Shown here: one piece after another, positions 24,437 through 33,908 of the stretch
Layout of the letters: every line of letters starts with the position of its first letter
How positions within the stretch are numbered: the first letter of the stretch is position 1
NCBI GenBank assembly: GCA_038245725.1
Contig: JBBRSD010000002.1
Location: 62,001-126,000, forward strand
Direction: 5' to 3'
Length of the DNA: 64,000 bases
Origin: JBBRSD01 sp038245725
GTDB lineage: Bacteria; Actinomycetota; Coriobacteriia; Anaerosomatales; JAAXUF01
Program-made: the position numbers and the translations under genes
The notes under the pieces: generated by a model
Databases searched by the model: none
The model's input: only the letters and a program-made list of their open reading frames with translations
Told to the model about the DNA's origin: nothing

Positions 24437-26062
24437 TCACTCTTCGCGTGCGAGAACGGCCTCTGCACAGCGCATCCCGTCCACCGCGGCAGACATGATG
24501 CCACCGGCGTAGCCAGCGCCCTCCCCGCAGGGATAGACGCCTCGCAGATTCGACTGAAGCGTGTCGTCACGCAGTACACGAACCGGGGAGGACGAGCGCG
24601 TCTCCACACCGGTGAGAAGTGCGTCGGGTGTTGCGAAGCCGCGCAGGCGACGGTCGAAGATCGGTGCCGCCCCGCGCAGTGAGGAGACGACGAAATCCGG
24701 CATGCAGAGCGAGAGGTCGGCGTACTCAACGCCGAGCGGATATGTCGGCTGAACAGCTCCCGCCGCCGAGGAGGCAACGCCCTGCAGGAAGTCGCCGAGA
24801 AGCTGGGCCGGGGCTCGAAAGCTTCGCCCGGCGAGTTCGAACGCGGCGGTTTCCCAACGTCGCTGGAACCGCACCCCGGCCAACGGGTGGTCGTCTGCGA
24901 AGTCCGCCGCCACGACGTTGACGAGGAAGGCCGCGTTGGAGTTCGCGCCGTCGCGCGCGAATCGGCTCATGCCGTTCGTGACCACGCCACCAGCCTCACT
25001 AGCCGCCGCCACCACCTCGCCACCCGGGCACATGCAGAACGTGTAGACCGAGCGTCCTGAGGGCAAGTGGCATGCGAGCTTGTAGTCCGCCGAGCCCAGT
25101 GCGGGATGCCCGGCCGCCGAGCCGTACTGCGCGCGATCGACCATACGCTGATCGTGCTCGATCCGAACCCCGATCGAGAACGGCTTCTGGGCAAGTCTCG
25201 CGCCGCGACGGTAGAGCGTCTCGAAGGTGTCGCGGGCGCTGTGACCTGTGGCCAGGATAAGCGCCTCGACGGCGAACTCGTCGCGCCCCCTGGCGCCCTC
25301 CGTCACGACGCCCCGGAGCACGCCATCCGCGTCGAGGACGAGGTCGCTCAGGCGCGTCCCGAAGCGCACCTCGCCGCCGAGCAACTCGATCTCGGTCCGG
25401 ATCCTTTTGACAGCCCCAGTGAGATGGTCTGTGCCGATATGGGGTTTCGCCTGCCAGAGAATCTCCTCGGGTGCGCCGGCCCCGACGAATGTCTCAAGGA
25501 CGCTGCGACATCGAGGGTCGCGAGTGTTGGTGGTGAGCTTGCCGTCAGAGAAGGTCCCTGCGCCGCCCTCGCCGAATTGGATGTTGGACTCCGGGTCGAG
25601 GACGCCGTCGCGGACGAAGGCGGTCACCGACCGGATGCGGCCGTCGACCGCCGCGCCGCGCTCAAGCACGATCGGCCGCGCACCGGCGCGCGCCAGGAGA
25701 AGTGCGGCGAATAGTCCCGCTGGACCCGTGCCCACGACGACCGGACGCACTTCGGGGACGGTCTCGAGCCTCGCGACGGCGGGCAGCGAGATGGTGGCGG
25801 TGATGAACACGTCGTCGTCGCCCGCGCGGCGCACGACCGCCTCCTCGCCGCCGTCGATCGACGAATCGAGCGTCACGCGGAGCGTCACGACGAAGTGGAC
25901 GTTGCTTTTGTGACGAGCGTCGACAGAGCGCTTGATGAGGCGAAACGATGTCATCTGTTGTGCGTCCACCCTCAGGCGTTTGGCCGCGGCGCGCCTCAAC
26001 TGCTCCTCTCCCGAAGGGCCACCCGCCGAGAGCGGGATGTCGAGGTTGCGTATCTCTATCAC
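24437..26062 (-). CDS. FAD-dependent dehydrogenase-like flavoprotein
   Basis: 541 residues. A short N-terminal domain (RNLDIPLSAGG, HFVVTLRV) precedes a Rossmann FAD site PVVVGTGPAGLFAALLLARAG. The middle motif NIQFGEGGAGTFSDGKLTT and the C-terminal GVYPCGEGAGYAGGIMSAAVDG are typical of the large uncharacterised family related to electron-transferring flavoprotein dehydrogenases and found in many anaerobes. The substrate is unknown. The GTG start at 26062 overlaps the yhiN-like stop (GTGA), so the two flavoproteins are coupled. Confidence 0.88.
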   Translation of the reverse strand: MIEIRNLDIPLSAGGPSGEEQLRRAAAKRLRVDAQQMTSFRLIKRSVDARHKSNVHFVVTLRVTLDSSIDGGEEAVVRRAGDDDVFITATISLPAVARLETVPEVRPVVVGTGPAGLFAALLLARAGARPIVLERGAAVDGRIRSVTAFVRDGVLDPESNIQFGEGGAGTFSDGKLTTNTRDPRCRSVLETFVGAGAPEEILWQAKPHIGTDHLTGAVKRIRTEIELLGGEVRFGTRLSDLVLDADGVLRGVVTEGARGRDEFAVEALILATGHSARDTFETLYRRGARLAQKPFSIGVRIEHDQRMVDRAQYGSAAGHPALGSADYKLACHLPSGRSVYTFCMCPGGEVVAAASEAGGVVTNGMSRFARDGANSNAAFLVNVVAADFADDHPLAGVRFQRRWETAAFELAGRSFRAPAQLLGDFLQGVASSAAGAVQPTYPLGVEYADLSLCMPDFVVSSLRGAAPIFDRRLRGFATPDALLTGVETRSSSPVRVLRDDTLQSNLRGVYPCGEGAGYAGGIMSAAVDGMRCAEAVLAREE

Positions 26063-27300
26063 TCGGGACTTCCCGAGTCGACATCCCGTCCCGCGGCACG
26101 CTCCGCGGCGCATCGTGCCGCAGCCTCCCCCGCCCGGATGCCGGATGCCCACGCCCAGTGCAGGTTGAAGCCACCGCTTCGGCCGTCTATGTCGAGCACC
26201 TCGCCGGCGGCGAACAACCCGCCCACATGGCGCGATTCCATCGTGTTCGGATCGAACTCCTCGACCGACGCTCCACCACGAGTGACCTGAGACTGCTTGG
26301 CGTCGCCACTGCCGATGACCCTCAGTCGAAAGTCTTTGAGCAGCGCCGCGAGTCGCGCCCGGGGCAACTCCGATGAGGGCGCCTTCGGGTCAATCCGTGC
26401 GGCACGCAAGACGGCACGCGCCACCCGATCCTGCAACATGCCGGCGAAGAACGTGTCGGCGGTTCGCCATGGAAGAGCAGCGCGTCGTTCGGAGATCATC
26501 GTCTGGAGCTCACGGGGCGCGACGCCAGGGAAGAGGTCGATTGAGATGACACATCCCGGCGCCAGAAAGCGAGAGAGGTCGAAGATCATGATGCCGCTCA
26601 CTCCGTAGTCGCGGAACAGCAGCTCACCGCGCTCGGTCGCGACCGGCTCGCCGCCGGATTTGTCTCCGTCGGCGCCAACGAGGATGGTCGCCGCGCACTT
26701 CACGCGAACACCGGAGAGGCCGTGGATGGGCTCGACGTCCGTCTTGATGGGCCCGAGCACCGGGAGGCACTCCTCGAGCGAGTGTCCCAAACCGGAAAGC
26801 AGCGAACCGCCGCCGCCCGTGGTGACGACGACTGTGTCCGCGAGAATCGTCTCGCCGTCCGTTGAGATCACTTCGAATGCGGCCGCCCCGGGTGTCTCGG
26901 CGACACGTGCGGCCTCGAAGCCGCAGCGCACCTCGACACCGAGGTGGGAGCACTCCAGCCGCAGGACGTCGAGAACGGACGCGGCTGTGTTCGTGGTCGG
27001 GTAGACGCGCCCTTCGTCATCCGCACAGGTCAACATGCCCATGCCCCCGAAGAAGGAGCGGACGACCTCACAGGAATACACGGTGAGGACCGGCTCGACG
27101 AAGTCGGGACGGTTGAAGGCCGCGGGCGACGCCGAGAGGTTCGTGAGGTTGCAGCGCCCGTTGCCGCTGGCGAGGATCGACCTCCCAACACGGGCGCCCC
27201 CTTCCAGCAGCGTAACGGCCACGCCGAGGCGCGCTGCCGCTATCGCCGCCGACAGCCCTGCGGCCCCTCCACCGACGATCAAGACCCTCGGCTTGCGCAT
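26059..27300 (-). CDS. HI0933/YhiN-family flavoprotein
   Basis: 413 residues. FAD-binding GGGAAGLSAAIAAARLG at the N terminus, GNGRCNLTN, and a C-terminal GLFAAGEVLDIDGRSGGFNLHWAWASG are the marks of this family (also called BaiN-like or aminoacetone oxidase family). The reaction is not established for most members. The ATG at 27300 is preceded by AGGAAGGG. The open frame upstream has no family match. It is divergent from the ABC-F gene. Confidence 0.9.
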   Translation of the reverse strand: MRKPRVLIVGGGAAGLSAAIAAARLGVAVTLLEGGARVGRSILASGNGRCNLTNLSASPAAFNRPDFVEPVLTVYSCEVVRSFFGGMGMLTCADDEGRVYPTTNTAASVLDVLRLECSHLGVEVRCGFEAARVAETPGAAAFEVISTDGETILADTVVVTTGGGGSLLSGLGHSLEECLPVLGPIKTDVEPIHGLSGVRVKCAATILVGADGDKSGGEPVATERGELLFRDYGVSGIMIFDLSRFLAPGCVISIDLFPGVAPRELQTMISERRAALPWRTADTFFAGMLQDRVARAVLRAARIDPKAPSSELPRARLAALLKDFRLRVIGSGDAKQSQVTRGGASVEEFDPNTMESRHVGGLFAAGEVLDIDGRSGGFNLHWAWASGIRAGEAAARCAAERAAGRDVDSGSPE

Positions 27301-27439
27301 CGCACCCTTCCTGATCGTGTGGTTGTCTGGTGTCGGTCGTTTCGATGCGGTCCTCGTGGGATTGTAGCTACCTTCGTCACGCGAGGCGACGCGCGGGCGT
27401 CGCGAGAGATCCACCACATCCGCGACGTGGTAGGTATCC

Positions 27440-27453
27440 TATGTGCTCACATA
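27440..27453. promoter_or_regulatory. Palindrome in the divergent yhiN/ABC-F spacer
   Basis: TATGTG-CT-CACATA is a perfect 6+6 dyad about 50 bp upstream of the ABC-F start. It could be a regulator site. No recognised consensus is assigned. Confidence 0.3.
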
Positions 27454-27504
27454 CTGTGATGTTCGTTCGTGATCACCAACCCTGCAAGGAACGAGGTTCA
27501 TCAC

Positions 27505-29331
27505 GTGGCGTATCTGCTCGGATGCGAGAACGTCCATCTGGAATACCCGACGAAGAAGATCTTCGACTCGGTCACGCTTGGAATCGACGAGGGCGACCGC
27601 ATAGGCATCGTCGGCGGCAACGGCGACGGCAAGTCGACGCTCCTGTCGCTGCTTGCTGGCGCCGTCGAGCCCGATGACGGCCGCATCGCGCATCGCGGTG
27701 GCACGGTTATCCACACGCTCGGGCAGGCCGATGCGCTGGAGCCTGGCGCCACCGTCGCCTATTCGATAGTCGGGGACGCCGCCGAGCACACCTGGGCGTC
27801 AGACGCCCGTGTCCGCAACATCATTCGCGGCCTCATCGCCGATATCCCCTGGGACGGCCGTGTCGGCGAGCTCTCTGGCGGGCAACGGCGTCGAGTGGAT
27901 CTTGCCCGCGTACTCATCGGCGACTGCGACGTGTTGATGCTCGACGAGCCGACCAACCATCTCGACGTCCACGCTATCGCGTGGCTCGCCGACCACCTCA
28001 AAAGTCGCTGGCCGAAGAAGTCAGGCGCGCTCCTCGTCGTCACGCATGACCGCTGGTTTCTTGATGAAGTGTGCCTTGGCATGTGGGAAGTGCACGACGG
28101 GCGGGTCGATCAGTTCGAGGGCGGATACTCGGCGTACGTGCTCCAACGCGTCGAGCGTGCGGAAGCTGTCCAGACAGCCGAACAGAAGCGCCAGAACATC
28201 ATGCGCAAGGAACTAGCATGGCTGTCGCGCAGGCCCCAGGCCCGGTCGACCAAGCCGAAGTTTCGCATCAAGGAGGCGGAGGCCCTCATCGTCAGCGAGC
28301 CGCCCATGCGTAACTCCCTCGAGCTGAAGCAGACGGCGATCTCGCGTTTGGGCAAGCAAGTCATCGACCTTGTGGACGTGACCGAGAGCTTCGGCGAGAA
28401 GACGGTCATCGACGACGTCACGTGGTATATCGGGCCGGGAGACAGGATCGGCATCCTGGGTGCGAACGGATCGGGCAAGACCACGCTCCTGAACGTCATT
28501 CAAGGTTCGCTCGAACCGACCTCGGGCCACGTGAAGATCGGCAAGACGGTGAAGTTCGCCTTCCTCTCGCAACATCTTGACGAGTTGAACGAGCTGGGAG
28601 AATGCCGAGTCCGCGAAGTTCTTTCGCGATACAAGACCCGCTACGAATTCGACGGCAAGGAGTTGACTCCGGCCCAGCTTCTGGAGCGTCTCGGATTCGA
28701 GGCCGCCCAGCTGTCCGCGGTAGTGTGCGACTTGTCCGGTGGAGAGAAGCGCCGTCTCCAGCTCATGCTCATCCTGTTGGAGAAGCCGAACGTCCTCATC
28801 TTGGACGAGCCGGACAACGACTTGGATATCGACATGCTGGCGATCGTAGAGAGTCTTCTGGACAGTTGGCCCGGCACGCTGCTCCTCATCACCCACGACC
28901 GACACTTGATGGAACGCGTCACCGACGATCAGTTCGCCTTGATGGATGGCAAGGTCCGCCATGTCCCAGGGGGTGTCGAGGAGTACCTGCGGCTTCTGGA
29001 CGAACACGGCGACGCGCAGGCGACGGCCAAAGCCGAGAGACGGAAGCCGAAGGAGAGCGCGGCGAGTGCGCCCGGCGGTGAATCAGATGAGGAACACGCA
29101 CCGACGTTGTCGAATGCGCAAGCACGCACTATGAAGAAGGAGCTCGCCTCTGCCGAACGCAAGCTGGAGACGCTCGGCAGGAAGGCCGACGCAATCCGCC
29201 TCGAGTTGAGGGACGCGGATCCTAGCGACTATGTCGCCTTACTTGACGGCCAAGAACGGCTGCGGAGCGTCGAGCAGCAGACCTCTGACCTCGAGGATGA
29301 ATGGGTGCGGCTGTCCGACAGACTTGCCTGA
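27505..29331 (+). CDS. ABC-F family ATPase
   Basis: 608 residues with two ABC domains and no membrane helices, as in ribosome-associated ABC-F proteins. Walker A motifs are GGNGDGKST and GANGSGKTT, signatures LSGGQRRR and LSGGEKRR. Walker B is LMLDEPTNHLD in the first domain but LILDEPDNDLD in the second. A charged coiled coil closes the protein (about 530-605). ABC-F proteins act on the ribosomal E site, in translation stress or antibiotic resistance. The GTG at 27505 opens on the conserved start YLLGCENVHLEYPT, with GAGG seven bases upstream. Confidence 0.92.
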   Translation: MAYLLGCENVHLEYPTKKIFDSVTLGIDEGDRIGIVGGNGDGKSTLLSLLAGAVEPDDGRIAHRGGTVIHTLGQADALEPGATVAYSIVGDAAEHTWASDARVRNIIRGLIADIPWDGRVGELSGGQRRRVDLARVLIGDCDVLMLDEPTNHLDVHAIAWLADHLKSRWPKKSGALLVVTHDRWFLDEVCLGMWEVHDGRVDQFEGGYSAYVLQRVERAEAVQTAEQKRQNIMRKELAWLSRRPQARSTKPKFRIKEAEALIVSEPPMRNSLELKQTAISRLGKQVIDLVDVTESFGEKTVIDDVTWYIGPGDRIGILGANGSGKTTLLNVIQGSLEPTSGHVKIGKTVKFAFLSQHLDELNELGECRVREVLSRYKTRYEFDGKELTPAQLLERLGFEAAQLSAVVCDLSGGEKRRLQLMLILLEKPNVLILDEPDNDLDIDMLAIVESLLDSWPGTLLLITHDRHLMERVTDDQFALMDGKVRHVPGGVEEYLRLLDEHGDAQATAKAERRKPKESAASAPGGESDEEHAPTLSNAQARTMKKELASAERKLETLGRKADAIRLELRDADPSDYVALLDGQERLRSVEQQTSDLEDEWVRLSDRLA

Positions 29332-29412
29332 TGCCAGATCCGTGAGCCGCGCTCCTGCGCTGCAGTCTAGTGGTCCGCGTCAGGCCGATGCGCTTGCTCG
29401 ACACCGCCAAGG

Positions 29413-29912
29413 TCACTTCACCCGTTCAAACGTGTGACTCTTAGCGTTGAATTTGTACGCACGGTCAAGAAGGAGTCGGGGGCCCGACTTCACGAGCGCG
29501 GCGTTGTACGGATCCTCCCTTGCGGTGAATTCGTTGCCCTCCTCGAACAGCTTGACGTGCAACTTCGAGAACACCTGCCACCTTGTTGCAGTCACCTCGA
29601 TCGAGGCGCAGTCGAAGAACGCTTCATCGTGCAGGAGCACATGATGGTCGCGATCCTGCACCTCCATCCAGACATGCTTGAGGTTCTTCAGCACTTTCCG
29701 GCCACCATTGGTCGGTTCATAAGCGATGTGAAGCAGATACCGCCACTTGTTGCTGTAACCGCCATTCGGAGAACGCGCAGGGTACGTGATGGCGTAATCG
29801 GTCCCATAGCCTATCCCGGGCTCCTGATTATCGAGTGCCAAACAACGCCGCTGGCCGAAAGCAGAATGGCTGCCCCTCCCGCTGCAAGCGCGAACCACCA
29901 TCTGCTCTTCAC
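29413..29912 (-). pseudogene. Small exported protein gene with an apparent frameshift
   Basis: A GTG at 29912, with GGAG eight bases upstream, opens a signal-anchor sequence (KSRWWFALAAGGAAILLSAS) that stops at 29811. A second frame covering 29413-29850 encodes a soluble domain (GYGTDYAITYPARSPNGGY through LLLDRAYKFNAKSHTFERVK). Adding one base in the CCCGGG run near 29815 would fuse them into one exported protein of about 165 residues. It is either a real frameshift, a sequencing error in the run, or programmed slippage. No family is recognised. Confidence 0.6.
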
Positions 29913-30090
29913 TGTGGTGCTCCCAAGCTGATTACGCTCTGCCGAACGTGTCGTGCATGAGTCGCAATCATGAGCTCTCCGGACTTGAACCTCAGGCGGA
30001 CAGTGTGAGAGGTCCCCGCGCAACCGATACCCCGAAAGCGACGTCGCGCCACATCAAGCTGCCATCATCAACCAATAGTCCCGGACGTCA

Positions 30091-30924
30091 TCAGAGGGTC
30101 CAGCGCGCCCACATACCACCGTTCACTGGGCGCACGTCACTCGCGCCGGTCAACTCCATACCGCCGGATGCAACGCTCCCGTCGTCCAGCACGCCCCTCA
30201 TCAGACCCTCGAGTTGCACCGTCGTCACGCCCTCGGTATGCGACGTGAGAAGAACGAATGCCGGCTGGTCGCTGAGCAGCGCCCTGCATTGTTCCAGCGT
30301 CGAGGCGAGATCCCTATCGATTCTGTACTGCTCGCCCTTGGTGCCGTGCCCGAACGAGGGCGGGTCAAGCATGATCGCGTCGTACGTACGACCACGGCGA
30401 ATCTCACGATCAAGGAACTTGCCGACGTCCTCAATGATCCATCGTATGGGCGCAGCATCCAGTTGATTCAGGGCGGCGTTGTCTCGTGCCCGTGTGACCA
30501 TCGACTTGGATGAGTCCACGTGGCACACGGAACAGCCGGTGCGCGCTGCGGCGAGCGTTGCGCCACCCGAGTGCGCGAACAGGTTGAGGACGCTGGCCCC
30601 TCCCCCGTTCGGCGATCCGAGTACGTCGCCGATCCAGTCCCACAACAGACGCGTTTCCGGGAACACGCCGAGATGACCAGCGCGCGTGGGCGCCAGCCTC
30701 ATTGCGATGTCATTGATTGTGACGATCCAGCTTGAGGGCAGCTCATCGATGCCCTGCGTCTGCCATCCGCGCTCCCGGTCGAAAGAGGCGACGGCGCTGG
30801 CCCAAACCTCAGTCTTCTGCTTCTCCCAGAGCGCTTGGCCACACGGGCGCGACAGGATCACATCGCCAAAGCGCTCGAGCTTGCGCCCGGCGCCGCTGTC
30901 CAGCAGCTCATATTCGTTGTGCAT
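30091..30924 (-). CDS. Class I SAM-dependent methyltransferase, RlmI-like
   Basis: 277 residues. The Rossmann motif VLNLFAHSGGATLAAARTG, VDSSKSMVTRARDNAALN and the catalytic-type motif IMLDPPSFGHG match the rRNA large-subunit methyltransferase group (RlmI/RlmK-like), though the PUA domain of RlmI is absent. Target is inferred to be RNA. The ATG at 30924 is chosen; two other ATG codons lie within 30 bp upstream and cannot be excluded. Divergent from the UvrA-like gene. Confidence 0.85.
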   Translation of the reverse strand: MHNEYELLDSGAGRKLERFGDVILSRPCGQALWEKQKTEVWASAVASFDRERGWQTQGIDELPSSWIVTINDIAMRLAPTRAGHLGVFPETRLLWDWIGDVLGSPNGGGASVLNLFAHSGGATLAAARTGCSVCHVDSSKSMVTRARDNAALNQLDAAPIRWIIEDVGKFLDREIRRGRTYDAIMLDPPSFGHGTKGEQYRIDRDLASTLEQCRALLSDQPAFVLLTSHTEGVTTVQLEGLMRGVLDDGSVASGGMELTGASDVRPVNGGMWARWTL

Positions 30925-31113
30925 CGTATCGTTCACCCTCATCGCAGATGGCATTCCCTGTGGTCGCCGACGGGTTTCAGCCCCCTCAGGATAGCGCCCG
31001 CGTCCGCTCGATGCGCCCGTTCGATGGCAGCTTCGAGTCGACGCCGTGAGCTACACTCGTCGCGGCGCGCCTCTGCGCCGCTCAGGCGGAACGACGATGG
31101 AGAAACGATACGC

Positions 31114-33405
31114 ATGGACACGAGACCGGACACGCAGTCGTCCGCACCGCACGTCGCCGACGGCCACGATCTGATTCGTGTGCAGGGCGCGCGCGAGAAC
31201 AACCTCAAGGACATCAGCGTCGAGATCCCGAAGCGCCGGCTGACCGTGTTCACCGGCGTCTCCGGCTCGGGCAAGAGCTCTCTGGTCTTCGACACTATCG
31301 CGGCGGAGTCTCGGCGACTCATCAATGAGACCTACAGCACGTTCATCCAGAACTTCATGCCTACGCTGGCGCGGCCGGACGTGGACCGGCTGGATGGACT
31401 GACGCCGGCCATCATCGTCAACCAGGAGCGCATGGGCGCCAACTCGCGCTCTACGGTCGGCACGGCGACCGACACATACGCGATGCTGCGGGTCCTCTTC
31501 AGCCGGCTGGGCGTGCCAAGTGCCGGCCCGAGCCTCCACTACAGCTTCAACGTTCCTCAGGGATGGTGCCCGCACTGCGAGGGCTCCGGCGAAGTGAGCG
31601 ACATCGATATCAGTCAGCTCTTCGATGCCGACAAGTCGCTTGCCGAGGGCGCCATCACCATTCCCGGCTACACGGCCGACGGTTGGAGCGTACGTCAGTT
31701 CACCGAGTCGGGCTTCGTCGATCCCGAGAAGAAGATCCGCGACTACACCGAGAAGGAGCGCGCCGACTTCCTCTACAAGGAGCCCACCAAGGTCAAGATC
31801 AGCGGCATCAATCTCACATACGAGGGACTCGTGCCCAAGATCACAAAGAGCATGTTGCAGAAGGATCGCGACTCCCTCCAGCCGCACATCCGCGCTTTCG
31901 TGGAGCGGGCCGTGGCCTTCACCACCTGCCCCGAGTGCCGTGGCGCGCGCCTGAACGAGGCCGCACGCGCCTCGAAGATCGGCGACGTGAACATCGCGAG
32001 TGTCTCGGCCATGGAGGTCACCGATCTCGCGAAGTGGCTCCGAACCGTCGACGATCCCGGTGTCGCGCCGCTCGTAGAAGGACTCCAGCAGACTCTCGAC
32101 TCCTTCGTCGAGATCGGCCTCGGCTATCTGTCGCTCGACCGCCCTTCGGGGACGCTGTCCGGCGGAGAGGCACAGCGCACGAAGATGATCCGACACCTCA
32201 GTTCGAGCCTCACGGACATCACCTACGTGTTCGACGAGCCTACGGTGGGTCTGCACCCGCACGACATTCAGCGCATGAACGTTGTGCTCCAGCGTCTGCG
32301 AGATAAGGGCAACACGGTTCTCGTGGTCGAACACAAGCCGGAGGTCATCGAGATCGCCGACCACGTAGTCGACCTGGGTCCCGGCGCGGGGCGCCAAGGC
32401 GGCGAGGTCACATTCACAGGCAACGTCGCGGACCTGCGAGCATCCGACACGCTTACCGGACGACACCTCGGTGACCGAGCGAAACTCAAGTCGTCGACGC
32501 GGTCCGCCAAAGGGACGCTCCCAATCCGCAACGCAACGCAGCACAACCTCTGCGACGTCGATGTCGACGTCCCGCTGGGCATCCTGACTGTTGTGACCGG
32601 CGTCGCGGGATCGGGCAAGTCGTCGCTCATCCACGGCAACCTGCCCTCCCGCGACGACATAGTCGTAGCCGACCAGGCGCCTATCCGCGGCTCGCGACGA
32701 AGTAACCCCGCGACGTACACGGGTCTGCTCGACGTTATTCGCTCGGCATTCGCGAAGGCTAACGGCGTCAAGCCGGCGCTCTTCAGCGCCAACTCGGCGG
32801 GTGCGTGCCCCGAGTGCAAGGGGCTCGGCGTCATCATCACCGACCTCAGCTTCAACTCGACGGTCGAGTCGCTGTGCGAAGTATGCGACGGAACCGGGTT
32901 CGCCCCCGAGGTGCTTGAGTACCGCCTCCAGGGCAAGAACATCGCCGAGGTGCTTTCGCTGTCGGTGTCGGAGGCCGGCGATTTCTTCCCGACCGGACCG
33001 GCGCACGCGACGCTGGCGCGCATGATCGAGGTCGGCCTCGGCTACATCACGCTCGGCCAGGCGCTCAGCACGCTCTCGGGCGGAGAACGTCAGCGGCTCA
33101 AACTCGCGATCTCGATGGCGAAGAAGGGCGCAGTGTATGTGCTCGACGAGCCCACGTCGGGCATGCACCTCGCCGACGTCGCGAACCTGCTCGGGATGCT
33201 GGACCGCCTCGTCGACGCAGGTAACAGTGTCATCGTGATCGAGCACCACCAGGCCGTGATGGCACACGCCGACTGGATTATCGATCTGGGCCCGGGCGCT
33301 GGCCGCGAGGGCGGCCGCGTCGTCTTCGAGGGTACGCCCGCCGACCTCCTCGCCGACCGCTCCACTCTCACTGGCGAGCACCTCGCGGCCTACGTAGGGG
33401 CCTGA
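31114..33405 (+). CDS. UvrA-like ABC ATPase (short paralogue)
   Basis: 763 residues, about 180 shorter than UvrA. It has two ABC domains (GVSGSGKSSLVFDTIAAES, GVAGSGKSSLIHG) with signatures TLSGGEAQRTKM and TLSGGERQRLKL, and zinc-type cysteine pairs (CPHCEGSGE, CPECRGARL, CPECKGLG, CEVCDGTGF). The region matching the UvrB-binding domain looks shortened, as in UvrA2/DrrC-type proteins tied to drug tolerance. A GGAG lies 11 bases before the ATG at 31114. The open frame before it is spurious. No uvrB or uvrC genes are nearby. Confidence 0.9.
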   Translation: MDTRPDTQSSAPHVADGHDLIRVQGARENNLKDISVEIPKRRLTVFTGVSGSGKSSLVFDTIAAESRRLINETYSTFIQNFMPTLARPDVDRLDGLTPAIIVNQERMGANSRSTVGTATDTYAMLRVLFSRLGVPSAGPSLHYSFNVPQGWCPHCEGSGEVSDIDISQLFDADKSLAEGAITIPGYTADGWSVRQFTESGFVDPEKKIRDYTEKERADFLYKEPTKVKISGINLTYEGLVPKITKSMLQKDRDSLQPHIRAFVERAVAFTTCPECRGARLNEAARASKIGDVNIASVSAMEVTDLAKWLRTVDDPGVAPLVEGLQQTLDSFVEIGLGYLSLDRPSGTLSGGEAQRTKMIRHLSSSLTDITYVFDEPTVGLHPHDIQRMNVVLQRLRDKGNTVLVVEHKPEVIEIADHVVDLGPGAGRQGGEVTFTGNVADLRASDTLTGRHLGDRAKLKSSTRSAKGTLPIRNATQHNLCDVDVDVPLGILTVVTGVAGSGKSSLIHGNLPSRDDIVVADQAPIRGSRRSNPATYTGLLDVIRSAFAKANGVKPALFSANSAGACPECKGLGVIITDLSFNSTVESLCEVCDGTGFAPEVLEYRLQGKNIAEVLSLSVSEAGDFFPTGPAHATLARMIEVGLGYITLGQALSTLSGGERQRLKLAISMAKKGAVYVLDEPTSGMHLADVANLLGMLDRLVDAGNSVIVIEHHQAVMAHADWIIDLGPGAGREGGRVVFEGTPADLLADRSTLTGEHLAAYVGA

Positions 33406-33610
33406 TGTCACGCCGACGGCCGCGAGGTCGTGCACGTACTTCCGCACGATGAACGGCAGTACCGGCATGACGCCCGTCCCACTCACGAGGGTCCGGCACG
33501 CGCGAAACGGGAGACTGCTCCTCGATGCGCGGACGACGTACAATGAAGTTAGTCAAGGACGCGTCGATGTCCCAGCCGAGAAACGAACGCCAGCACCCGA
33601 AGGTGCCCGT
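33406..33610. other. Intergenic stretch after the UvrA-like gene
   Basis: About 200 bp without a supportable gene. It ends in the small hairpin at 33593-33606. Confidence 0.4.
33593..33606 (-). terminator. Hairpin with a TTCG loop
   Basis: On the minus strand GCACC-TTCG-GGTGC forms a five-pair stem with the stable UUCG loop. It lies five bases beyond the stop of the minus-strand remnant at 33611. A closely similar, longer hairpin lies at 49511-49540. Confidence 0.45.
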
Positions 33611-33906
33611 TTAGTCGGACTCATTAGACGCGTTCGTAGCCTCGGCGGTACGTGAGTCAGGAATCCGGGCCATCGATTCGAGAGAGACGAGTTCGTCGCC
33701 GGTCACGCGGTCGGCCCTGTCAAGCGCCTGCCGAACGTAGTGGCGCGGCGCGAGCCAACTAAATCCGGCCGCACGAGTGGGGCGACGCCACGGAGCACCA
33801 ATGGCGCTCGGCCATACAGTTTGTCGGCCATCCAGCCAAGCAGGCCCCCGTCGGCCGTCGAGAGGATCGTCCCATGCGCTCCCACGACCCACTCGGCGAT
33901 CCCGTC
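33611..33906 (-). pseudogene. Possible frameshifted gene remnant
   Basis: Two minus-strand frames together read like one protein tail. The upstream frame gives AEWVVGAHGTILSTADGG, WMADKLYGRAPLVLRGVAPLVR. The downstream frame gives YVRQALDRADRVTGDELVSL and ends at 33611, followed at once by a hairpin. Third-position GC bias resembles real genes. No start codon or family is recognised, and a stop lies just upstream at 33907. This could be the decayed end of a lost gene, or chance. Confidence 0.25.
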
Positions 33907-33908
33907 CT

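Noticed and set aside
31051..33543. 830-residue open frame antisense to the UvrA-like gene
   Set aside because: It mirrors the codon structure of a well-supported ABC ATPase gene. Long antisense frames are usual in high-GC DNA.
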